A stretch of 64,000 bases of DNA. Origin: Shewanella sp. MTB7 (GTDB lineage: Bacteria > Pseudomonadota > Gammaproteobacteria > Enterobacterales > Shewanellaceae). Location: contig NZ_CP085636.1 in the NCBI RefSeq assembly GCF_027571385.1, positions 1,302,001 through 1,366,000 of the forward strand. Reading direction: 5' to 3'. Of the stretch, positions 56,708 through 64,000 are shown in pieces. The notes under the pieces were generated by a model. The model was not told the DNA's origin, did not search any database, and saw only the letters and a program-made list of their open reading frames with translations. The first letter of the stretch is position 1, and every line of letters starts with the position of its first letter. The position numbers and the translations under genes were made by a program.

Positions 56708-57574
56708 ATGAAAGATTGGGATAATTACCGACTTATACTGGCTCTTCATCGCTCAACAACTTTGCGTGGTGCCGCTGAGCGACTTAATGTTAACCACTCT
56801 ACAATATCCAGACGCTTAGCTTTGATGAATAAGGAGGCTGGCGGGGAGCTGTTTGAACGCACTGCAATGGGCTATCGTTCAACCTCTTTAGGAGATGAGT
56901 TTATTCGTGCTGCTCATCATATTGAACAGATTACTATCTCGAGCGAGAGGCGAAAACGCGCCTGCGTAGAGGAGATGTCCGGTGAGATTAATCTATCTGT
57001 TCCCCCACCGATAATGCAATACCTGCTTCTTGATGAGTTTAAACAGTTTCAACTGCAGTATCCAAATATTCGTTTGAATATCAATGCTTCTTTCGATCTT
57101 CTGAGTCTGGATAATTCAGACGCTGATATTGTGATACGTGGTACTGATCATCCTCCTGACTATTTGATTGGTCGTCGCATTGGAACAATTCGATTGGGTT
57201 ATTATGCTCAAAAAGAGTATCTCGCCAACACAACGTTGAATGCGCGTCGTTGGATTGGTCGAAATGCCGAGGAGGAGTCGCCTCAGTGGATAAAAGCGTC
57301 TCCTTTTCCAGAAGTCAAAATTGGCATACGTTCAGATGATATTATGACGCGCCACCATCTAGCTGTTGCTGGTTATGGTCTTACCCGAGGGGCATGTTTT
57401 ATGGCTGAACAGGAGCGGGAGTTAGTACGTATCTCAGAACAATATACGGATTATTCAGCCCTCTGGCTGCTGACGCATCCAGATTTAAAAGAGACTCCGC
57501 GGATCAGAGTATTAGTCAAGTTTCTTACTGCTTGCTTGCTCGAAAAAAAAAGGATGATTGAGGGGAGTGGTTGA
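56708..57574 (+). CDS. LysR-family transcriptional regulator
   Basis: 288 residues from ATG 56708; a longer frame from 56654 adds a tryptophan-rich leader that is unlike LysR proteins. The helix-turn-helix lies at about 14-55 (LILALHRSTTLRGAAERLNVNHSTISRRL, quoted in part). The effector domain (INLSVPPPIMQYLLLDEF) follows. It is divergent from the lipoprotein gene at 55827, its likely target. Confidence 0.87.
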   Translation: MKDWDNYRLILALHRSTTLRGAAERLNVNHSTISRRLALMNKEAGGELFERTAMGYRSTSLGDEFIRAAHHIEQITISSERRKRACVEEMSGEINLSVPPPIMQYLLLDEFKQFQLQYPNIRLNINASFDLLSLDNSDADIVIRGTDHPPDYLIGRRIGTIRLGYYAQKEYLANTTLNARRWIGRNAEEESPQWIKASPFPEVKIGIRSDDIMTRHHLAVAGYGLTRGACFMAEQERELVRISEQYTDYSALWLLTHPDLKETPRIRVLVKFLTACLLEKKRMIEGSG

Positions 57575-57680
57575 AGCCTGAGCCAACGTTTTGCTATTGA
57601 GAGCCATTAACGTTTTTCAAATGGGCTTTCCTCTCTTGGGTGTATGCCCGCCACTTTTGTGCTGGTTCGCCCTCTATAAA

Positions 57681-57765
57681 CCTTATACCAATCGGTAGTA
57701 GCAGATCAAGTTCACCCCATTAAGGGGAGAACTTGATCTGTGGACAGGAGCTGATTGGTATAAGG
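57681..57765. mobile_element. 85-bp MITE-like hairpin element
   Basis: CCTTATACCAATC (57681-57693) and GATTGGTATAAGG (57753-57765) are exact 13-bp inverted ends. Inside is a long, nearly perfect hairpin (CAGATCAAGTTC...GAACTTGATCTG around CCCC/GGGG). The ends share ATACCAATC with element A at 44230. It lies between convergent genes. Confidence 0.8.
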
Positions 57766-57781
57766 CTTATGGTCCTAGTGT

Positions 57782-59719
57782 TTATTGTGACGTGGAGAGC
57801 TGCATATGTTTACGGGCAAAGACCAGACTCTTTTGGTAGAGCTCAACTCGATTCTCGGTATTAACGAACCCGTGTCCTTCTTTGGGTTTATAGAGCCATT
57901 CATAACTGATATTACGTTTATCGAGCGCCTCTTGCAGGTGCAAGGCATTCTCTGGTGGAACGCGTTTATCTCTACCTCCTGTGACTATCATTAACGGCGT
58001 TTTTAGCTTGTCGATATAAGTCAGCGGCGACTCTTTTCGCCAGTGTTCTTCATTATCGCCATATTTCTTCATGGCGCCGATTGAGACTGAGCTGCCATCC
58101 ATATAGTCAGCATTTTTCATCTGGTAAAGCAGATCATAGGCACCGTACATGGGGATGGCACACTGGTAGAGTTCTGGTTCAATAAGGGGGGACATTAAAG
58201 AGGCGTAACCACCAAAACTGCCACCTGTTATGCAGACATTGTCCTCACTGATATTATCTAAACCTAATGCCCATTTAGTACCATCTATAATGTCTTCTTG
58301 AATCAAAGTGCTGCGCTTTAAGTAAGCTATCTCTTCGAAATCTTTGCCGTATCCACCTGAGCCTCTGAAGTTAATCTGCAGTACGGCAAACCCATTATTA
58401 GCCCACATTTGGGCACTGGTATTGTAATGCCATTTATCCTGTGGCCCGTAGGGACCGCCGTGAACATCGACGATGAGTGGATGGGGTTTATCATTGGCTT
58501 TAGGTAGGGTTAAATAACCATAGATTTTTTGACCGTCACGGGCGTTAAAATGGATTAGTTTTCTTGACTTCATCTGCTCAGGATAGATCCAAGGTTTGGA
58601 ACTTATCAGATAATCTATGGTATTTTTTTTCTGGTTGTAAATATAAAAATCCCCAGGATTTCTGTCTGTGACGACTTTTACTATCATCTCTTCATCATGG
58701 ATACTGTTAGCTCTGATACTTATGTCTGCAGTGGGAAAGCTTGCTGCAATCTGTTGATGGATTTTGCTAAAAGGTGAGTCATCTAAATAATGGTATTTCA
58801 TGCCATCCATCATGGTCTCAATCGCAACAATATTTTTGCTGTCCGGTGAGCGAACATAGGCGTTGATATCTACGTCCGGATGATTAAATAGTAAGGTTAT
58901 TTCTTTACTGTCAAAGTTATATTGATATAGCCCAGATGTACCGCCTTCAACGGCTTTGCTCATGTAAAGTAGTTTGCCGTCATTGCTTAATGACTTGTAT
59001 GAGTAATCCGAAAGAGGATCCTCTTTGCTGATCTCCAGCCAGTCCCCATTTTTGTAAAAGAAGCGTTTAGTTTCGCCCTTTCGGTCTTTGCCTTTTGCAA
59101 TAACAGGTATGCCATCAATATTGGTGACTACACTGATATTTCCCATTGGGGTCGATGCAATTCGGGTTCTTTTCTGGTTATAAATATTCACCTTATAGAG
59201 CTTGTCGGAGGCATCTCTGTCGGTGTTCCATTTTGAGGAGAGGATAAGAATATGTTTGTCGTCATTGGTGAGCATCTGAGCGATATACCCCCAAGCTTTC
59301 TCACCTCGCTTAGAAGCTATTTTTCCTTGTTTGCTATAACCATACAGTTGGGTGCGCTTGCTACCATCTATATTGGCAGCAAATATCTCACCTCTGCTGA
59401 CTTTCCTTTCTCTTCCTTGAACCTCATATTTTTTGGTGTAGATCAGTCGTTCGTCATTGCCCCAATAAAAGTTACCAATATACTCTTTATGGCCAAAACC
59501 ATAGGCTATCAAACGTTTATTGGTTTTACGTTCAACAACAATTAATACATTGGTGTTCTCTTTGGGGACTGTTGCAGCAAAATACTCACCGTTAGGGGAG
59601 AGTTTGATGCTAGAAAATTGAGCGGGTTTGGCAAAATATTCTAAAGGCAGGATGTCTGCAACGCCTTGAAGGGAGAAAAAGCAAAGCAAAAAGGTCATTA
59701 GGGTTATTAATTTCTTCAT
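57782..59719 (-). CDS. S9-family prolyl oligopeptidase-like peptidase
   Basis: 645 residues with a signal peptide (MKKLITLMTFLLCFFSLQG) and a beta-propeller-like N-terminal half. The alpha/beta-hydrolase end has the nucleophile in GGSFGGYAS, the Asp in VTGGRDKRVP and the His in PKEGHGF, the S9 catalytic triad. Exported dipeptidyl/acylaminoacyl-peptidase types of this size are common in Shewanella and should digest peptides in the periplasm. ATG start with weak ribosome site. The octanucleotide repeat lies about 97 bp upstream. Confidence 0.9.
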   Translation of the reverse strand: MKKLITLMTFLLCFFSLQGVADILPLEYFAKPAQFSSIKLSPNGEYFAATVPKENTNVLIVVERKTNKRLIAYGFGHKEYIGNFYWGNDERLIYTKKYEVQGRERKVSRGEIFAANIDGSKRTQLYGYSKQGKIASKRGEKAWGYIAQMLTNDDKHILILSSKWNTDRDASDKLYKVNIYNQKRTRIASTPMGNISVVTNIDGIPVIAKGKDRKGETKRFFYKNGDWLEISKEDPLSDYSYKSLSNDGKLLYMSKAVEGGTSGLYQYNFDSKEITLLFNHPDVDINAYVRSPDSKNIVAIETMMDGMKYHYLDDSPFSKIHQQIAASFPTADISIRANSIHDEEMIVKVVTDRNPGDFYIYNQKKNTIDYLISSKPWIYPEQMKSRKLIHFNARDGQKIYGYLTLPKANDKPHPLIVDVHGGPYGPQDKWHYNTSAQMWANNGFAVLQINFRGSGGYGKDFEEIAYLKRSTLIQEDIIDGTKWALGLDNISEDNVCITGGSFGGYASLMSPLIEPELYQCAIPMYGAYDLLYQMKNADYMDGSSVSIGAMKKYGDNEEHWRKESPLTYIDKLKTPLMIVTGGRDKRVPPENALHLQEALDKRNISYEWLYKPKEGHGFVNTENRVELYQKSLVFARKHMQLSTSQ

Positions 59720-59815
59720 TGTATCTCAAGGCTACGTGTTGATAACATCAGAGTAACAAGCTGAGCTGAAACTAAAACAGTAAAAATGAAAAAACGACAA
59801 TGAATCGAGATAAAA

Positions 59816-59863
59816 TAGATAAATAGATAAATAGATAAATAGATAAATAGATAAATAGATAAA
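59816..59863. repeat. six perfect TAGATAAA octanucleotide repeats
   Basis: Six exact copies of an 8-bp unit with one further imperfect unit on the left. It lies between the S9 peptidase start (59719) and the LysR stop (59910), so it is in the promoter region of the peptidase. Such tracts can change copy number by slippage. Confidence 0.92.
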
Positions 59864-59909
59864 TATTAACTGAGGTGGTCCATGTTAATGCTGTTATCTG
59901 AATTCAGCT

Positions 59910-60812
59910 TTAAAAGTACTCACTCATGGATAAATAACGCTGCCGTATATGCTCTATCAATAGACGTATCTTCTTCGGTGGTTGACGAGTGAAGGGGTAA
60001 ACAGCGTAAACACCAAGTCTTTTTGCGACTCGGTTAGGCATGACATCGATTAAGTCCCCTTGCATCAGATCGTGATACACCAAACAACGAGGAACGTAGG
60101 CGATACCATATCCGCCTAATGCGGCTTTTCTCAACGCGGCAGCATTGTCAGTGGTAAAGTTGCCCTTAATTTTTAGAATATAGTTGCCTTGGTCTCCTTT
60201 AAACTCCCATTCGCTTGCCCCGGTTGTCTGATAGGCATATTGCAAGCAGTTATGCTCAAGCAACGCTTCTGGCTCTGTCGGTTGGCTGTGACGTTTGATG
60301 TAATCGGGAGTGGCACAGATGATCCATTGTGATTCGAGGATATGACGGGCGATTAAACTTGAGTCCTCTAAGTAACCGGTGCGGATGACAAGATCGTAAT
60401 TATCTTCGATAAGATCGACAAACAGATTTTCCAGCGACATATCGACGGTCATACCTGGATAGAGATCGCAAAATTCGGCGACGGCATCGGCTAAAAGCAG
60501 ATCGCCGGAGATTGTTGGCACCGACATTTTAATATGACCTGTGATGCTTTCTCCAAATCCTGAGACGGTATTGATCGCTTCGGTGGCAACTTGTTGGACA
60601 TTAGTTGCTCCTTTGTACAGTTTTTTCCCTGCTTCACTTAGGGTGAGCTTTCGAGTCGTTCGATAGAGGAGTTGAATACCCAGATCTTTTTCAAGTCGAG
60701 CAATTCTTTTGCTAACTACTGAATTTGTTATCGAATTTTGTTCTGCAGCTCGGCTGAACGACCCCAGATCAACCACTTGGGCGAACAGAATCAGGTCATC
60801 AATTTTCGTCAT
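59910..60812 (-). CDS. LysR-family regulator, divergent from lldEFG
   Basis: 300 residues. The helix-turn-helix is at about 10-55 (FAQVVDLGSFSRAAEQ, NSVVSKRIARLEKDLGIQLLYRTTR, quoted in part). The C-terminal effector domain contains IKMSVPTISGDLLLADAV and DLVIRTGYLEDSSL. It is divergent from the lactate operon with a 198-bp gap, so it is a plausible lactate-responsive regulator. Its identity with a known Shewanella lactate regulator was not established. Confidence 0.88.
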   Translation of the reverse strand: MTKIDDLILFAQVVDLGSFSRAAEQNSITNSVVSKRIARLEKDLGIQLLYRTTRKLTLSEAGKKLYKGATNVQQVATEAINTVSGFGESITGHIKMSVPTISGDLLLADAVAEFCDLYPGMTVDMSLENLFVDLIEDNYDLVIRTGYLEDSSLIARHILESQWIICATPDYIKRHSQPTEPEALLEHNCLQYAYQTTGASEWEFKGDQGNYILKIKGNFTTDNAAALRKAALGGYGIAYVPRCLVYHDLMQGDLIDVMPNRVAKRLGVYAVYPFTRQPPKKIRLLIEHIRQRYLSMSEYF

Positions 60813-61010
60813 ATTAATGCACTTTTGGAAATAATATTTTTCATTATTTCTCTATATCATGAAAAAAGAAAGAGGTACGGTTACATTGTTTTAACAAAAA
60901 GGCTCGTGTGAGGGTGTATAAGAAGCTAATCAGGCTTGGTTATGATCTAGGTTTTTTATATTAGTGAGGCATTAATGGTTAGCCCGCAAAGTCATTAAGG
61001 AGAGTTATCT

Positions 61011-61763
61011 GTGCGTATTTACCCAGCAAAACCGAATAGTGTCTATCTCTATGGCACCTGTCTTGTGGATATGTTCGATCCCGAGGCGGGGCTAGATGCA
61101 ATAAGCTTACTTGAACAGCAAGGACTGAAGGTTATATTTATTGAAAAACAAACCTGCTGTGGTCAGCCCGCTTATAGTTCGGGTTACACCAAGGAAGCAA
61201 AATGTGTGGCTCAACATCAGATGGACCTATTTATCGAGCCTTGGCCTGTGGTTGTGTTGTCGGGTTCCTGTGGTGGCATGATGCATCACCACTATCGTCG
61301 TATGTTTCAAGGTGATGGCACACAAGCGCAAGTGGAGCAGTTTTGTGATCGTGTTTTTGAGTTAACTGAATTTCTCGTTAATGTGTGTCGTATTAAGCTT
61401 GAAGATAAAGGTGATATGACCTCTGTGGTGATGCACACTTCATGTGCCGCTCGCCGTGAAATGAATGTCCATGTGACAGCAACTCAGTTGTTAAACCAGC
61501 TGGATAATGTTGAGCTAAAAGAGCAAGACTATGAGAGTGAGTGTTGCGGTTTTGGCGGTACGTTTGCTGTACGTCATCCTAATATTAGTCAGGCGATGGT
61601 TGAAGATAAAACACGTCATCTGGCGAAAACTAATGCGGCTGTGTTGGTGAGTGCTGATTGGGGCTGTCTATTGAATATTAACGGTGCTTTTGAGTATCAG
61701 GGTCAATCAATGCAAGGACGTCATCTTGCTAGCTTTTTACTCGAACGTACGGGAGGTAAGTGA
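61011..61763 (+). CDS. lldE: L-lactate dehydrogenase complex subunit LldE/LutA
   Basis: A 250-residue cytoplasmic iron-sulfur subunit. The paired CCG-type motifs are visible: QTCCGQPAYSSGY with SGSCGGMMHH, and HTSCAARREM with SECCGFGGTFAVRHP. These bind clusters in the LldEFG/LutABC lactate oxidase, which passes electrons from L-lactate toward quinone. GTG start with AAGGAGAG. The next gene starts right after the stop. Confidence 0.94.
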   Translation: MRIYPAKPNSVYLYGTCLVDMFDPEAGLDAISLLEQQGLKVIFIEKQTCCGQPAYSSGYTKEAKCVAQHQMDLFIEPWPVVVLSGSCGGMMHHHYRRMFQGDGTQAQVEQFCDRVFELTEFLVNVCRIKLEDKGDMTSVVMHTSCAARREMNVHVTATQLLNQLDNVELKEQDYESECCGFGGTFAVRHPNISQAMVEDKTRHLAKTNAAVLVSADWGCLLNINGAFEYQGQSMQGRHLASFLLERTGGK

Positions 61764-61764
61764 T

Positions 61765-63207
61765 ATGGGTCATGTACCAGCGGGTCCTGAACTGTTTCAT
61801 GCTCAAGCTAACGCGGCACTTAAGGATCCTCAGTTGCGACAGAACTTTCGCGGGGCAATGGATTACCTGCAAGACAAGCGCAAAAATGCCTTTGTTGATC
61901 CTGTTGAAGAGGACAAGATCCGAACGCTCTGTGAATCTATCCGTAAACGTTGTTTAAGCAAGTTACCAGAGTTGCTTGAGCAACTCGATGCAAATTGTAC
62001 TCGTAATGGTATTCAGGTGCACTGGGCACAAAATGACAAAGAAGCTAACAATATTATTGCCAATATCGCTCAGAGTCATAAAGCCAGAACCATGATTAAA
62101 GGCAAATCAATGGTGAGTGAAGAGATTGAACTTAATCATGAGATGGCCAAGTTGGGGATTGAATGTCTGGAGAGTGATATGGGGGAGTATATCGTCCAGC
62201 TCGATGGTGACAAACCCTCTCATATCATCATGCCCGCTATCCATAAAAATAAGCAGGAGGTGAGCGATACCTTTGAGAAGCATTTAGATGACTTTACGCC
62301 CACAGTGGATGTTGATGAGCTGATTCAAACCGGGCGGACTCGCCTCAGACAGAAGTTCCACGATGCTGACATAGGTCTCTCTGGGGTTAATTTTGCTGTC
62401 GCCGAAACAGGCACCTTATGCCTAGTGGAAAATGAGGGCAATGGCCGCATGTGTACCACAGTCCCTAAAGTGCATATCGCCATTACGGGCATAGAGAAAG
62501 TGGTTGAGTTCTTATCTGATGTGCCGCCGTTGTATAGCGCCTTGACTCGTTCAGCCACAGGGCAAGCGATCACAACTTACTTTAATATGATCAGTTCACC
62601 ACGTAAAAGAGGGGAGTTAGATGGACCTGTAGAGGTGCATCTTGTTTTGTTAGATAACGGCCGTACTCAGGCTTATCAAGATGAGGAGATGCGCAAAACC
62701 TTGCAGTGTATTCGCTGCGGTGCCTGCATGAATCATTGCCCTGTCTATACCCGTATTGGCGGACATGCATATGGAACTGTGTATCCAGGGCCGATAGGCA
62801 AGATTATCTCGCCACATCTTATGGGGTTGGATAACACCAAGGAATTAGTGACAGCTTCTAGCTTGTGTGGTGCTTGCGGTGAGGTCTGCCCGGTACGTAT
62901 TCCTATTCCTGAGATGTTACAGCGACTACGCACAGAAGCTAAAAATCCCCCTAAGCCTGATGCGATGCCGATGAAAGGACAAGCTTCTGCTGCCAGTACT
63001 TTAGAGTCGTTAGCGATGAAAGGTTTTGCGTTTGCTGCAACGAACCCTAACCTTTATCACAGGGGAGCTTGGTCTGCGACTAAACTCAGAGGCTTGGTGC
63101 CGAATAATATGGGTCCATGGACCCAATGTCGAACTTCTCCTAAACTCGCCAATAAAACGCTACATCAGCTGATTAAAGCGCGTAATAAGCAAGCGGGAGA
63201 TAAGTGA
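61765..63207 (+). CDS. lldF: L-lactate dehydrogenase complex subunit LldF/LutB
   Basis: 480 residues from ATG 61765 (GGAGG at 8-9 bases; the longer frame from 61684 overlaps lldE and lacks a ribosome site). The N-terminal LUD domain (about 60-300, with NFAVAETGTLCLVENEGNG) precedes the ferredoxin-like part with CIRCGACMNHCPVY and CGACGEVCPVRIPI for two 4Fe-4S clusters. It sits between lldE and lldG as in other operons of this type. Confidence 0.94.
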   Translation: MGHVPAGPELFHAQANAALKDPQLRQNFRGAMDYLQDKRKNAFVDPVEEDKIRTLCESIRKRCLSKLPELLEQLDANCTRNGIQVHWAQNDKEANNIIANIAQSHKARTMIKGKSMVSEEIELNHEMAKLGIECLESDMGEYIVQLDGDKPSHIIMPAIHKNKQEVSDTFEKHLDDFTPTVDVDELIQTGRTRLRQKFHDADIGLSGVNFAVAETGTLCLVENEGNGRMCTTVPKVHIAITGIEKVVEFLSDVPPLYSALTRSATGQAITTYFNMISSPRKRGELDGPVEVHLVLLDNGRTQAYQDEEMRKTLQCIRCGACMNHCPVYTRIGGHAYGTVYPGPIGKIISPHLMGLDNTKELVTASSLCGACGEVCPVRIPIPEMLQRLRTEAKNPPKPDAMPMKGQASAASTLESLAMKGFAFAATNPNLYHRGAWSATKLRGLVPNNMGPWTQCRTSPKLANKTLHQLIKARNKQAGDK

Positions 63208-63926
63208 TGAAGCTAACTAGCCCTAGTCAGTCTGCTAAAAGTGCCATCTTATCTAAGCTTCGAGGTGCCAAGGCGACAGTGATAGAGAAAGAAATCTTAG
63301 ATTATCCTGTGTGGCAAAGCCATGATTCTGAGTTACTGAAACAACGATTTATAGCAGGTTTATCGGCGAGTCACGCTGAGGTGATCTGTGTGAGGTCATC
63401 ACAGATAGCGAACGCTGTAGAGCAAGTGTTAACGAGTAAGGCGTGTAAGAGTGTGATAGTCGGTGGGGCTTGTGATGAGACTGCTGGCGTTAGTGAGTAC
63501 GAGGGAGGTGAATTTCTTACCGAGATACTCAAAGGGGCTAGCCACCTCGATATCGTTCAGTTTGGTCGTGAGTTTGAAGTGTTAAAATCAAGCCTGTTTA
63601 ATGAGATTGATGCGGGGATCACTCACTGCTTAGGCGGTATCGCTGATACTGGTACCTTAGTGCTCTGGCCGGACAAGGCCGAGCCTAGAAGCTTATCCTT
63701 AATTCCTCCCTGTCATATCGCATTAATTAAGCGCTCAACGATTGTCAGCAACTTTGCCGGGATGATGATTGAGCAATCATGGCAGGAGAAGATGCCAACC
63801 CATATTGTCTTGATATCGGGCCCCTCAAAAACCGCCGATATACAGCAGACGTTAGCTTATGGGGCTCATGGCCCGAGTCAGTTAGTCGTTATCTTGATTG
63901 ATGACGTTGGCGTTGCGCAACCTTAA
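63207..63926 (+). CDS. lldG: L-lactate dehydrogenase complex subunit LldG/LutC
   Basis: 239 residues, starting at ATG 63207, which overlaps the lldF stop by one base (TGATG). LUD-domain protein: GGIADTGTLVLWPDKAEPRSLSLIPPCHIAL, quoted here only in outline, is the signature region (DTGTLVLW, LIPPCHIAL). It completes the three-subunit lactate oxidase. No lldP permease gene is inside the window; it may lie beyond 64000. A terminator follows. Confidence 0.93.
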   Translation: MKLTSPSQSAKSAILSKLRGAKATVIEKEILDYPVWQSHDSELLKQRFIAGLSASHAEVICVRSSQIANAVEQVLTSKACKSVIVGGACDETAGVSEYEGGEFLTEILKGASHLDIVQFGREFEVLKSSLFNEIDAGITHCLGGIADTGTLVLWPDKAEPRSLSLIPPCHIALIKRSTIVSNFAGMMIEQSWQEKMPTHIVLISGPSKTADIQQTLAYGAHGPSQLVVILIDDVGVAQP

Positions 63927-63960
63927 GTACCGTTAATCACTGTGCTTTTGTTACGACTAT

Positions 63961-63999
63961 ATTGAGCGCAATAAGTTCGATTAACTTATTGCGCTCTTT
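63961..63999 (+). terminator. terminator of lldEFG
   Basis: 13-bp perfect arms GAGCGCAATAAGT / ACTTATTGCGCTC with a T-run at the window edge. Confidence 0.85.
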
Positions 64000-64000
64000 T

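Overview
The window looks like chromosome from a marine gammaproteobacterium, most likely Shewanella. The basis is overall protein resemblance (a DUF3083 protein beside a GlnD, an lldEFG lactate operon, small CspA, GlyGly-CTERM protease, GH19 chitinase), moderate-to-low GC and many short non-coding mobile repeats. No rRNA, tRNA, CRISPR array, complete transposase or prophage was seen.

Layout. 0-4 kb: 3' part of a DUF3083 gene and glnD. 4.4-9.8 kb: a sulfate-ester block: radical-SAM sulfatase maturase, a broken Tsx/OmpK-like outer-membrane channel, a Cys-type sulfatase, and a convergent arylsulfate sulfotransferase. 10-13.3 kb: cold-shock gene and a four-gene CsgG / small lipoprotein / DUF4810 / DUF799 envelope operon. 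13.7-20.2 kb: LysR/AhpD pair, NifX-type protein, lipoprotein, and an aldehyde dehydrogenase-TetR-SDR group with a palindromic operator. 20.3-22.5 kb: a bufferin-type operon (MNIO/DUF692 enzyme, partner protein, and a lipoprotein precursor with two tandem Cys-rich cores). 23-28 kb: two tandem universal stress proteins, LysR, YkgJ-like, PAP2 phosphatase, and a TetR/Old Yellow Enzyme pair with three palindromes. 28.2-37 kb: small genes, a DUF985 cupin, two paralogous secreted M43-like metalloproteases produced by a segmental duplication that left a cupin scrap, and an M13 peptidase. 37-40 kb: interspersed repeats around small genes and a TPR protein. 40.5-43.9 kb: a large modular GH19 chitinase. 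44.2-53.5 kb: a GntR-controlled catabolic island with two BCCT transporters, two divergent enolase-superfamily enzymes and an FAD oxidoreductase, reshaped by 267-bp MITE-like elements and by loss of an FAD gene copy. 53.5-59.8 kb: small envelope proteins, a decayed PagL-like gene, a LysR gene and an S9 peptidase. 59.8-64 kb: an octanucleotide repeat, a LysR gene and lldEFG.

How the parts fit together. Most of the window is accessory metabolism for marine organic matter: sulfate esters, chitin, proteins, lactate and an unidentified small compound imported by BCCT carriers. The least described systems are the tandem-core, lipid-anchored bufferin operon and the BCCT/enolase/FAD island. In that island a MITE has inserted in the stop codon of one enolase gene and extended the protein by 15 residues. 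Functions are read from motifs and recalled family knowledge; no database search was run.
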